Below are positions 33,101 to 40,609 of a stretch of DNA of 40,760 bases, piece after piece (the first letter of the stretch is position 1; each line of letters begins with the position of its first letter). A program made the translations under genes and the position numbers. The notes under the pieces were generated by a model. That model was given only the letters and a program-made list of their open reading frames with translations. It was not told where the DNA came from and did not search any database. This DNA is from Desulfobacter curvatus DSM 3379 (GTDB lineage: Bacteria > Desulfobacterota > Desulfobacteria > Desulfobacterales > Desulfobacteraceae): assembly GCF_000373985.1 (NCBI RefSeq), contig NZ_KB893080.1:1-40760 (forward strand), written 5' to 3'.

Positions 33101-34970
33101 TGCACAACTTCAATCCTGCTGCCACAACTGCCTGGGCATCAATGCCGTAATCCTTTCGAAGCTCCTTCTGACTGCCGTGTTCAACAAATTGATCTTTAAT
33201 CCCCACTCGGCTCACGCGACACCCTGAAAGCCCGTTGTCACAGATCAATTCAAGGACGGCTGATCCAAAACCGCCTGCCAGCACATGTTCTTCAATGGTC
33301 ACCACATTCTTGATCTTTTCGGCAAGATCAAGAATCAGGTTGGCATCCAATGGCTTTACAAACCGGGCATTGACCACGGTACTTTCAATGCCCTGGGCGG
33401 ATAATTGCTCTGCGGCATCCATGGCATCATTTACGCAACGGCCGATACCGATAATCAAAAGGTCGTCACCTGTGCGAAGCACCTTTGCTTTTCCAATCTC
33501 AATGGCCCCGGCATTGTAATCAATCTTGACGCCCTGGCCCGCACCCCTGGGATAACGCAGGGCTATGGGGCCCTGGTGGGCCACAGCGGTTTGCATCATC
33601 CGCACCAGTTCATTTTCATTCATAGGGGCCATAACGGTCATATTGGGTATGGACCGAAGATAGGAAAAATCAAACAGCCCGTGGTGGGTGGGTCCGTCTT
33701 CACCCACAATGCCGCCACGGTCCAGGGCAAAAATTACGGGATGGCTGTCAATGCAGACATCATGAAGGATCTGGTCATAGCCGCGTTGCAAAAAGGAAGA
33801 ATAGATGGCCACCACGGGTTTTGCCCCTTTGGCGGCAAGACCCGCGGCAAAGGTCACGGCATGCTGTTCGGCAATGCCTGCGTCAATAAACCTGTCGGGA
33901 AACTGTTCGGCAAAAGGACCTAATCCCGTACCTTCGGGCATGGCTGCCGTTACCGCCACAATACACTTGTTTTGTTTTGCAAGCTCAATCATACAATTGC
34001 CGAACACCGACGTATATGAGGGAGGGGCACTTTTAGACGACGCCGGGCATTTTCCGGTATCCACGGAAAATTTACCCACGCCGTGAAAATAGACCGGATT
34101 CTTTTCAGCCGGTTTATACCCTTTGCCCTTTTTCGTGGTCACATGCAAGAGCACCGGAGAATCAGGATCTTTAATATTAGACAGAATATCAATGAGATGA
34201 TCCAGATTATGGCCGTCAATGGGGCCGAAATAATCAAAATTAAATGCTTCAAACAGCATGCCCGGGGTCACAAAGGTCTTAAACGACTCTTCCCACCTTT
34301 TGGCCCATCCGTACATGTCATCACCAATCTTGGGAACGGACTTTAAAAACTGGCCAAACTGATTACGCATGTTCTGCAGGGCCTTGTGTGAAAAGGTCCG
34401 GGACAGGTAGGAAGACAAAGCGCCCACATTGGCGGAGATGGACATATCGTTGTCATTTAATATAACGATGTATTTCTGCTGAAGATCACCTGAATGGTTC
34501 AACCCTTCATAGGCAAGGCCTGCGGTCATGGAACCGTCACCGATGATTGAGACCACATTGGACTTGTCCTTCTTGAGCGCCTTGGCATAGCACATGCCAA
34601 GCCCTGCAGAAATTGACGTGGAGGCGTGCCCCACGGTCAACGCGTCATAGGGACTTTCCTTGATTTTAACGAACCCTGAAAGGCCCTTATATTTTCGAAG
34701 GGTGTCAAAATTTCGGTGGCGTCCGGTTAAAAGTTTGTGTGCGTAGGATTGATGGCCCACATCCCAGATCAAGGTATCCTTGGGTAGATCAAATACGTAG
34801 TGCAGGGCAATGGTCAGTTCTACGACACCTAAACTGGATGCCAGGTGTCCACCGTTTTTTGATACCACATCAATAATTCTGCCCCGGATCTCCCGGGCAA
34901 CAGCACTGAGTTCGTCCCTTGGAATCCGTTTTAGATCATCAGGGCCGTTTATTTGGTCAAGATATTTCAA
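33090..34970 (-). CDS. dxs: 1-Deoxy-D-xylulose-5-phosphate synthase
   Basis: A 626-residue thiamine-diphosphate enzyme that condenses pyruvate and glyceraldehyde 3-phosphate, the first step of the MEP isoprenoid pathway. Visible: HLASSLGVVELTIALHYVF near the N-terminus, GDGSMTAGLAYEGLNH (TPP-binding motif), and the central DRGGIVGEDGPTHHG. I moved the start to the TTG at 34968-34970, which follows ATAGGAACC and the ispA stop by 1 base; a longer TTG form at 35003 would overlap ispA by 32 bases and lacks a ribosome site. Confidence 0.93.
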   Translation of the reverse strand: MKYLDQINGPDDLKRIPRDELSAVAREIRGRIIDVVSKNGGHLASSLGVVELTIALHYVFDLPKDTLIWDVGHQSYAHKLLTGRHRNFDTLRKYKGLSGFVKIKESPYDALTVGHASTSISAGLGMCYAKALKKDKSNVVSIIGDGSMTAGLAYEGLNHSGDLQQKYIVILNDNDMSISANVGALSSYLSRTFSHKALQNMRNQFGQFLKSVPKIGDDMYGWAKRWEESFKTFVTPGMLFEAFNFDYFGPIDGHNLDHLIDILSNIKDPDSPVLLHVTTKKGKGYKPAEKNPVYFHGVGKFSVDTGKCPASSKSAPPSYTSVFGNCMIELAKQNKCIVAVTAAMPEGTGLGPFAEQFPDRFIDAGIAEQHAVTFAAGLAAKGAKPVVAIYSSFLQRGYDQILHDVCIDSHPVIFALDRGGIVGEDGPTHHGLFDFSYLRSIPNMTVMAPMNENELVRMMQTAVAHQGPIALRYPRGAGQGVKIDYNAGAIEIGKAKVLRTGDDLLIIGIGRCVNDAMDAAEQLSAQGIESTVVNARFVKPLDANLILDLAEKIKNVVTIEEHVLAGGFGSAVLELICDNGLSGCRVSRVGIKDQFVEHGSQKELRKDYGIDAQAVVAAGLKLCSEK

Positions 34971-34971
34971 T

Positions 34972-35913
34972 TCATCGGTTCCTATTGATAATGTAACCGG
35001 CAATGGCGCGCAACGGCTCGCTTTTTTCCTTAAATTCCTTTTCCTTGTAACCGTCTAAAGCCTCCAGGGCATGGGCCACAAGCTGTTTTGAAAAATCCTT
35101 TGATCCTTCCAGGCCCAAAATGGCAGGAAAGGTCATTTTGTCGTGCAGGGCATCGGTACCCACAGCCTTGCCCATGACTTTGGGGTCGCCTTCCACATTC
35201 AGGATGTCATCCATGACCTGGAAGGCCAGCCCTATATTTTGGGCGTATGTGCCTAACGCGTTTAAAGCTTCTGGATCGGCACCGGCACTGATGGCCCCGG
35301 CCGCAACACTGACCTCTATCATGGCCCCGGTTTTATGCCGGTGGATCTTTTTTAGATGGGCCAGCGCTTCAGATTTGTCTGACGGTAAATCCTCGGGGTT
35401 CTTTTCTGCCTGCATATCAAGCATCTGGCCTTCCACCATGCCGTTAATACCGGCTGCCGCAGATATTTTTTCAATCAGAATCAATCGGGATTCGGCACCG
35501 GGGAAAACCTTAAAACAGGACCCGGGCGCGGCAAGGATATGAAAGGCATGGGTTAAAAGCCCGTCTCCGGCCAGAATGGCAGTGGCTTCGGAAAATTGTT
35601 TGTGGCAGGTGGGAACGCCTCTGCGCAGATCATCATCATCCATTCCCGGCAGATCATCATGAATCAGGGAATAGGTATGAATCATTTCAATGGCACAGGA
35701 AGCGGGCAGGGCGATAAGGGGATCTGCGCCCAAAGCTTGAGCTGTTGCCAGGGCCAGGGCTGGGCGTACCCGTTTGCCCCCGGCCATCAAAGAGTGGGTC
35801 ATGGCCTGGACAAGCTCGCGCTGTGAATCCAGTTCATGAAAAACATTTATTAAGGCCTCATCAACCAGTTTTCGGTTCCGGGACAAATATCCGGAAAGGT
35901 CAAAAGTGCTCAT
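34972..35913 (-). CDS. ispA: Polyprenyl (farnesyl/geranylgeranyl) diphosphate synthase
   Basis: A 313-residue trans-prenyltransferase. First Asp-rich motif is DDLPGMDDDDLRRG and the second DDILNVEGD, where the fifth position is Asn rather than Asp as in several bacterial IspA proteins. Flanking GGKRVRPAL and MIHTYSLIHDDLPG are typical. It builds farnesyl or geranylgeranyl diphosphate from IPP and DMAPP. ATGA overlap with the xseB stop and direct succession by dxs place it in the operon that supplies isoprenoid precursors. Confidence 0.92.
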   Translation of the reverse strand: MSTFDLSGYLSRNRKLVDEALINVFHELDSQRELVQAMTHSLMAGGKRVRPALALATAQALGADPLIALPASCAIEMIHTYSLIHDDLPGMDDDDLRRGVPTCHKQFSEATAILAGDGLLTHAFHILAAPGSCFKVFPGAESRLILIEKISAAAGINGMVEGQMLDMQAEKNPEDLPSDKSEALAHLKKIHRHKTGAMIEVSVAAGAISAGADPEALNALGTYAQNIGLAFQVMDDILNVEGDPKVMGKAVGTDALHDKMTFPAILGLEGSKDFSKQLVAHALEALDGYKEKEFKEKSEPLRAIAGYIINRNR

Positions 35914-36137
35914 TGCTCTTCCTTAAAATCTGATACATCGGGTTTGCCATCGGCATTTAATGTCAATTGGGTAATTTTCTGCTCGGTTTTATCTAAAATA
36001 TCAAGGCAGAAACGGGTATTGGCAATCCCATCTTCATATTTTTTGACTGCTTTTTCCAATGTCAAATCACCGGATTCCATCTCTTTGACAATGGTTTCAA
36101 GCTGTTTTAGCGCTGATTCAAATGTTTTCTTTGCCAT
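35910..36137 (-). CDS. xseB: Exonuclease VII small subunit
   Basis: A 75-residue protein: KTFESALKQLETIVKEMESG and LEKAVKKYEDGI are the helical-hairpin signature of XseB. It associates with XseA in exonuclease VII, which degrades single-stranded DNA. Its start lies inside the 3' end of xseA (20-base overlap), and it ends in an ATGA with ispA, so subunits are made in a coupled way. Confidence 0.95.
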   Translation of the reverse strand: MAKKTFESALKQLETIVKEMESGDLTLEKAVKKYEDGIANTRFCLDILDKTEQKITQLTLNADGKPDVSDFKEEQ

Positions 36138-37464
36138 ATGTTTTTACCACCCGGGCATCCAGGCGTCCTTTAGATAAAATTATTTCAATGTCATCGTTTG
36201 TATTAAGCGTATCAGCATCCATCACAACATGACCGCTTACTCGGCTACGGGTGATGCTGTAACCGCGCCTTAATACCCCGGATGGATTTAATGTCTCAAG
36301 TTGGCCATGTTGTTTATTTACCTGGTCTTTGCATTGTTTCAGGTAAGCATAAAAAAGGTAATCCAGATTTGCCTGAAGATCCATAACTTCCTTACTAAAA
36401 GTCTGAATGCAGGGCAGGGTGCCTGAAAGCGTTCTGTTAAGCCATTGGATTCTCTCACGCTGGTAGTTAATACGATTTGCAACCAAAGAAAAAATTCTGG
36501 ATTGCAGATCCTCGATGCGGAACCTGAAATCATCTACAACCCTGGCCGGGCTTTTAAGCCGGCTGCGTAAATTGCTTGTATATTCCCGCAGTTGAAGGAT
36601 ACGACGCTTAATTTTATTGTTTAATTCATTTTGCAATCCAAGGATTTGATGAACAATGGCAGCCTGGTCAGGCAAGGCCATCTGGGCTGCAGCCGATGGG
36701 GTCGGGGCCCGAAGATCGGCGACAAAGTCGGCAATGGTGAAATCGATTTCATGGCCAACGCCTGAAATAACGGGGATCTCAGATTCAAAAACCGCCGTGG
36801 CCACGGTTTGGGTGTTAAATGCCCATAAATCTTCGAGGGCCCCGCCGCCCCTGGCAATAATAATGAGATCACAGGTTTTAACCGTGTTGGCCAGTTCAAT
36901 GGCTTGGGCGATCTCAAATTCTGCGGTGTCTCCTTGTACCTTGACAGGAATGATTTCAAGGGGAACGCTTGGACAGCGTTGTTTGGCCACCTGAATAATG
37001 TCTCGAACCGCAGCGCCTGTGCCCGAGGTGATCACATGGATGCCTGACGGCAAAAAAGGGATCTCTTTTTTGTGGGCCGTATCAAACCAGCCCATGCCGG
37101 CCAGTTTGGCTTTAAGCTGTTCAAAGGCCTGTTGAAGCGCGCCTGTGCCTTCGGGTTCCATATGTTCAAAAATGAGTTGGTAAGATCCCCGGGGCTCGTA
37201 AAGGGACAGACGGGCCATCCCTTTGACTTTCAAACCGTTTTCAGGGGTGAATTTTAAATGGCGTTTCTGCCCTTTAAAAATAACACAGGAAATTACGGCA
37301 GCTTCATCTTTTAATGAAAAATATGAATGACCTGACGCAGGCGTTGAAAAATTTGAGATCTCACCTATGATCCACAAAAAAGGATACTGGTCTTCAAGCA
37401 GATTTTTTATCTGCCTTGTTAACGTGCCTACGGTGTAAACCTTATGATTATCCTGTGGTGTCAT
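36118..37464 (-). CDS. xseA: Exonuclease VII large subunit
   Basis: A 448-residue XseA. The N-terminal OB fold (LWIIGEISNFSTPASGHSYF and the KDEAAVISCVIFKGQ stretch) is followed by the catalytic domain with VITSGTGAAVRDIIQV, IARGGGALEDLWAFN and ISGVGHEIDFTIADFVAD, then the C-terminal helical arm binding XseB. First gene of the five-gene operon; a good promoter lies about 30 bases upstream. Confidence 0.95.
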   Translation of the reverse strand: MTPQDNHKVYTVGTLTRQIKNLLEDQYPFLWIIGEISNFSTPASGHSYFSLKDEAAVISCVIFKGQKRHLKFTPENGLKVKGMARLSLYEPRGSYQLIFEHMEPEGTGALQQAFEQLKAKLAGMGWFDTAHKKEIPFLPSGIHVITSGTGAAVRDIIQVAKQRCPSVPLEIIPVKVQGDTAEFEIAQAIELANTVKTCDLIIIARGGGALEDLWAFNTQTVATAVFESEIPVISGVGHEIDFTIADFVADLRAPTPSAAAQMALPDQAAIVHQILGLQNELNNKIKRRILQLREYTSNLRSRLKSPARVVDDFRFRIEDLQSRIFSLVANRINYQRERIQWLNRTLSGTLPCIQTFSKEVMDLQANLDYLFYAYLKQCKDQVNKQHGQLETLNPSGVLRRGYSITRSRVSGHVVMDADTLNTNDDIEIILSKGRLDARVVKTYGKENI

Positions 37465-37497
37465 TCCTTATCCTGAGCTTATGCGCAAAGTCAGTAC

Positions 37498-37526
37498 TTA
37501 TAAAATAAATCATTTATAAAAGTCAA
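37498..37526 (-). promoter_or_regulatory. Sigma-70-like promoter of the xseA operon
   Basis: On the minus strand TTGACT (37521-37526), a 17-base AT-rich spacer and TTATAA (37498-37503). It would start transcription about 25-30 bases before the xseA start. No other promoter-like pair is as good in the 280 bases between xseA and the plus-strand YbaK gene. Confidence 0.6.
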
Positions 37527-37744
37527 TAAGCGCACAACCACCCAAATCCACCGCCTATTTTTTTATGCACTTGCCGGTGTGCAATTCCGGCCTTTTTTCT
37601 GCTTGCCGACCCTTTATTTAGGCAAGCAAAACAAATTATCGTAAATATTAGGGTTGGTCATTTTTAGGTTGATTTGAGTAAAGTTATAAAATTTTTTGAT
37701 TGAATCCACGGCAAAATAAGGAACCTGGCGTTATTCACAATTAG

Positions 37745-38293
37745 ATGCAAATTTGCCTTTCTTTGATCATGAGTCCATCCAATAAACTGATCTCTTGGTG
37801 CGGTTTGCCATGCCCCTGCTCCAAACCCTGCCAGAGCAACGATTTGTTCGCCGGCAGTAATGAAATTCCGTATACCGTCCATACTCATCCCAAGGTCTGC
37901 ACCATTGACGATGCAGAGCGGCTGGTCCCTCATCTCACCCATAACTTGATTAAAACCGTGGTCTTTCGAATCAAAGATTCCCATTGGATTCTCGCCGCTG
38001 TCAACGGCCATGCACGGATCAATTACAAACTTTTAGCCCGGGCCTTCGGTGTCAACCGCAAATTGATCCGGGCCGTATCCCCGGACACTGTGGAAGAGCA
38101 ACTGGGGTTTGAAATCGGCGGAACCGGCCCTTTCCCCATTATGGACACCGTCAAGATCGTCGTGGATGAATCCCTGTCAGGTGTTGGCTCTATTTTTTGC
38201 GGTTCCGGAAATAACACGGTAACCATTGAAATGGACATCACCGATCTGATCCGCCTGATCTCTCCGATCATTACAAAAATTACCAAAGATTGA
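37745..38293 (+). CDS. YbaK/ProRS-associated editing-domain protein
   Basis: About 182 codons from ATG 37745. The domain starts only near residue 34 (LFAGSNEIPYTVHTHPKVCT) and continues with NLIKTVVFRIKD and a GGTGPFPIMDTVKIVVDESL core, matching YbaK/EbsC-type aminoacyl-tRNA deacylases that clear misacylated tRNA. The 33 residues before it are Cys/Pro-rich and unlike the family, so either the true start is the TTG at about 37844 or the N-terminus was rearranged. It is plus strand, with no close operon partner. Confidence 0.7.
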   Translation: MQICLSLIMSPSNKLISWCGLPCPCSKPCQSNDLFAGSNEIPYTVHTHPKVCTIDDAERLVPHLTHNLIKTVVFRIKDSHWILAAVNGHARINYKLLARAFGVNRKLIRAVSPDTVEEQLGFEIGGTGPFPIMDTVKIVVDESLSGVGSIFCGSGNNTVTIEMDITDLIRLISPIITKITKD

Positions 38294-38651
38294 TCGCTTC
38301 AGCCAAAAAGACCATTGTATTGAGAACATACGGATAGTATTGATATACCGTTCAGGATAACAATGTCGAAATCGCTTTCATCAAACTATCGTCTAAGACT
38401 CAATAAAGAGGTGTGTCATATTGTTTTAAAAAAGCACTGAGCCTTTCTTTTGCTATTTATTACCTTTCTGAAATCAATAGGAACGATTGATCATGCCATC
38501 ATCCCTCGGTCTTGTTTTCCTCAATAGGTTCATTCAAGCTTTTTATTTACATCCGGTTGCTTGGCTGCTATTAAGTGTCCTGGTTTCATTTTTTATAGTA
38601 GGATAACATTGCAAACTCGGGCTTTAACGGAATAAAATCAAATGATTACTT
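38294..38651. other. Gene-poor spacer with one possible small membrane peptide
   Basis: The 358 bases between the YbaK gene and the cassette hold no recognised gene. One small plus-strand frame, 38493-38606, gives 37 residues beginning MPSSLGLVF and ending in a hydrophobic run (VAWLLLSVLVSFFIVG); AGGA lies about 10 bases before its ATG. It could be a small membrane peptide or chance. Near 38619 there is a GCTTTAAC that weakly resembles an att core. Confidence 0.3.
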
Positions 38652-38667
38652 GTTAGGCTTTATTTCA

Positions 38668-39147
38668 ATGATACTTTTCCAAAAACTATGGAAAAATCAT
38701 CCCACTATTAGTGGTGAAGACGATCTTCTCGATCATTCAGCATACCCAAATCAATGTGCGGTTAAAATGCATGCATGTCTCGAACGATCAGGCATTAGTT
38801 TAAAATCATTTCGTGGTGTTCGTTCATGGCAAAAAGAAAAACCAAGGTATGCTATCCGCGCTCAAGAACTTGCAAATTGGTTAGCCAGACCAGGAATACT
38901 TCCTGGCATACGAGTCAACAAGTTTGGAGGGAAAGAAGTATTTGAAAAAATTAATAACAAAAAAGGGATTATCTTCTTCCAAAATTACTGGGGACCGGGA
39001 CATCAGGGCGATCATATTGATCTTTGGAATGGTAGTCGGTTAACAGATTGGAAATCATGGGCAAGAATCCATCTATATATTTCATGGGAAGGAATATGGT
39101 CTGACTATAGAAATTCGGACGCAGTCTGGTTCTGGGAGGTCCTATGA
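38668..39147 (+). CDS. Tae4-family peptidoglycan amidase (type VI secretion effector type)
   Basis: A 159-residue protein matching Tae4 amidases. Catalytic Cys is C30 in YPNQCAVKM and His H116 in GDHIDLWNG, with the following D118; AIRAQELANWL and GIIFFQNYWG are further conserved stretches. Tae4 enzymes cleave the gamma-D-glutamyl-meso-DAP bond or neighbouring peptide link of peptidoglycan after delivery by a type VI system. No signal peptide. The ATG at 38668 is chosen since an in-frame TTG at 38650 lies across the cassette boundary. The ATGA overlap to the next gene suggests an effector-immunity pair. Confidence 0.85.
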   Translation: MILFQKLWKNHPTISGEDDLLDHSAYPNQCAVKMHACLERSGISLKSFRGVRSWQKEKPRYAIRAQELANWLARPGILPGIRVNKFGGKEVFEKINNKKGIIFFQNYWGPGHQGDHIDLWNGSRLTDWKSWARIHLYISWEGIWSDYRNSDAVWFWEVL

Positions 39148-39377
39148 GACGACTGCTATTGGTACTTGCGGGCTCATTCCTTCTTGGGTTGATTACCTAT
39201 TTTCTCCTCGGTTTTGTGGCTGATTGGTATGGGCAAAAGCACATTCAAAGTGATGAGGATATTAGCAATATCTATCTTATTTTTTTGGGCGTATTATTCA
39301 TGTCGATTATAATCGGTGCTATAGCAGGGAATTTTATACACAAAAGCCTAACAAAACGCTCCAGTGGACGCCCCTAA
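39144..39377 (+). CDS. Small two-helix membrane protein, candidate immunity partner of the Tae4-like amidase
   Basis: 77 residues with two hydrophobic segments (about 4-26 and 44-65) separated by a loop rich in acidic residues (QSDEDIS). Overlaps the amidase stop by 4 bases. Known Tai4 immunity proteins are soluble periplasmic helical proteins, so a membrane type would be different; alternatively it may have another role. The last eleven residues (KSLTKRSSGRP) are encoded by bases of the attC site, typical of cassette genes. No family recognised. Confidence 0.65.
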   Translation: MRRLLLVLAGSFLLGLITYFLLGFVADWYGQKHIQSDEDISNIYLIFLGVLFMSIIIGAIAGNFIHKSLTKRSSGRP

Positions 39378-39405
39378 CGTCGCGCTACTGAGCGATGCGT
39401 TATAA
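39346..39405 (+). other. attC-like recombination site (60 bases)
   Basis: Outer cores GCCTAAC (39346-39352) and GTTATAA (39399-39405); five-base unpaired spacers AAAAC and GATGC; inner L boxes GCTCCAGT (39358-39365) and ACTGAGC (39387-39393), which pair with one extrahelical C; and a terminal GACG/CGTC hairpin around CCCCTAA. The extrahelical base and equal spacers are hallmarks of attC. The right core matches the left over only TAAC/GTTA, as expected for a hybrid after insertion into a non-att target. Confidence 0.75.
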
Positions 39406-39536
39406 TCAAAAGAGAATGAAAATACCTTCATTATATGAGAAAACACATTGGTTCTTATTTAATTTTTTTAGCTGGACGAATCACCAAAAGTCAAGGGCAG
39501 CCCCTATTCATTTAATATAGCCATAAAAATTAAATA

Positions 39537-40482
39537 CTACTCACCATGCCTTTTTTCGAGAATCAATAATCCTTTATATACGGTTTGAACAGAATCGGAC
39601 ATACAGCCTTTATCGCTGTTTAAAAAATCATTTAAATACAGTCTGCATTCAACATAACTTTTAGTGAGCATTTTTCCGAATTTATTTAATTCCTTCATAT
39701 TTGTTAAAACTTTCAATCCTTTTTCTGTCAGGATTATATTCAGTATATCCCTTTTTACATCACTCACATAACGGTCATATGCCTCAATGTAGGGTCTCCC
39801 AATCACAATCCTGGACTCCGACTCATTGCCTACCTTAAACCCGGCCTCGTCTTCTTTCCACTCGTATGTTGTGCGGGCTTCACCGTCCCCTATACATTTT
39901 TCACACCAGTTAGAGTACGCAGCAATAAAGTCCACATAAAATCGCTTGTATATCAGGTCTTTTTTGATTGAATTATACTTCCCGTTAAGAAGAGCATCTA
40001 CAATCCGCTTGTAATCCTCGGCAGAAGGCATTGTAAAAACAGGGGGATTTTTTTCCTTCATCTTCTGGCGGTGATAGTATGAAACAGCAGTATTCAGTTC
40101 AGGTCCGGGGCCTACACAATATTTTTCCAAATCACGGTTATCCGAGGTATTCCCGCAGCCTATACATGTATTAACAGTAGAGGGATAAAAGACATCCGGC
40201 TTGCTTTCTCTTGTTTTAAGGAGTTCCCCGAAATCATTTATATAAACTGCCAGTTCTTCATCAGGCAGTTTCCCCCCCGAAAGCAAACTTTTCTGTAATG
40301 CACTGGCAATATGATGATTTCAAATAATCCCTGTCATCATCACGGTTGGTTTTATAATTCATACAGGCATCATACAGGGGCCTTGCTTTTTCGTATTCCG
40401 GGTTGTTCATAAAATCCAGCATTTTTTTTGACCTGTGAAGAGACGCCATTTTTTTTTCTAATTCATCATATATCTTTTTCCA
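39537..40482 (-). pseudogene. Hypothetical Cys-containing protein, frameshifted and cut at its 5' end by an insertion sequence
   Basis: Two frames read as one: the N-terminal frame (down to about 40275) gives ...YDACMNYKTNRDDDRDYLK...YCQCITEKFAFGG, the second continues KLPDEELAVYINDFGELLK... to the stop at 39537. They join when the G7 run (plus-strand C7, about 40272-40278) is read as G6. The frame stays open past the first Met up to the insertion-sequence end near 40483 (WKKIYDELEKK before MASLHRSKK), so the true N-terminus is probably lost. Motifs such as CIGCGNTSDN and NWCEKCIGDGEA show CxxC pairs. I recognise no family. The 131 bases between it and the attC site hold nothing clear. Confidence 0.55.
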
Positions 40483-40580
40483 GTAGTGTCCGGTTAGTTT
40501 TTTGCATGTAAAAAACAGCTAAATTTATTGAAAAAACAGTCATTTTTTTGTTGACAAATGTGCGTAAAAATTTTTGCGCG

Positions 40581-40602
40581 CCTTGAAAAATTTTACTCAA
40601 GG
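40581..40602 (+). promoter_or_regulatory. Hairpin covering the transposase ribosome site
   Basis: CCTTGA (40581-40586) can pair with TCAAGG (40597-40602), which contains part of the AAGGAG of the transposase. Such structures in insertion sequences block translation on read-through transcripts; here it is inferred from sequence only. Confidence 0.4.
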
Positions 40603-40609
40603 AGCCAAA

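Larger units (their letters stand above)
38652..39399 (+). mobile_element. Integron-type gene cassette (about 747 bases) inserted outside a visible integron
   Basis: The left boundary is GTTAGGC (38652-38658), the classic core of attC recombination sites, with strand exchange between G and TT. The right boundary is an attC-like site (39346-39405) whose left core is GCCTAAC, the exact complement of GTTAGGC. Two overlapping genes fill the space, tightly bounded as in cassettes: Tae4-like amidase and a small membrane protein whose stop lies inside the attC. No integrase gene or further attC copies are in the window. Interpretation as a lone cassette is inferred from these junctions. Confidence 0.7.

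Noticed and set aside
33405..33923. Plus-strand open frame within dxs
   Set aside because: Shadow of the conserved dxs gene; product has no recognisable domain.
37664..38011. Minus-strand open frame over the YbaK gene
   Set aside because: The opposite strand encodes conserved YbaK-domain sequence.
38600..38658. A complete second attC left of the amidase gene
   Set aside because: Only the GTTAGGC core is convincing; the GCTTTAAC about 33 bases earlier is too close and its inner boxes do not fit, so I treat the left side as a simple junction.
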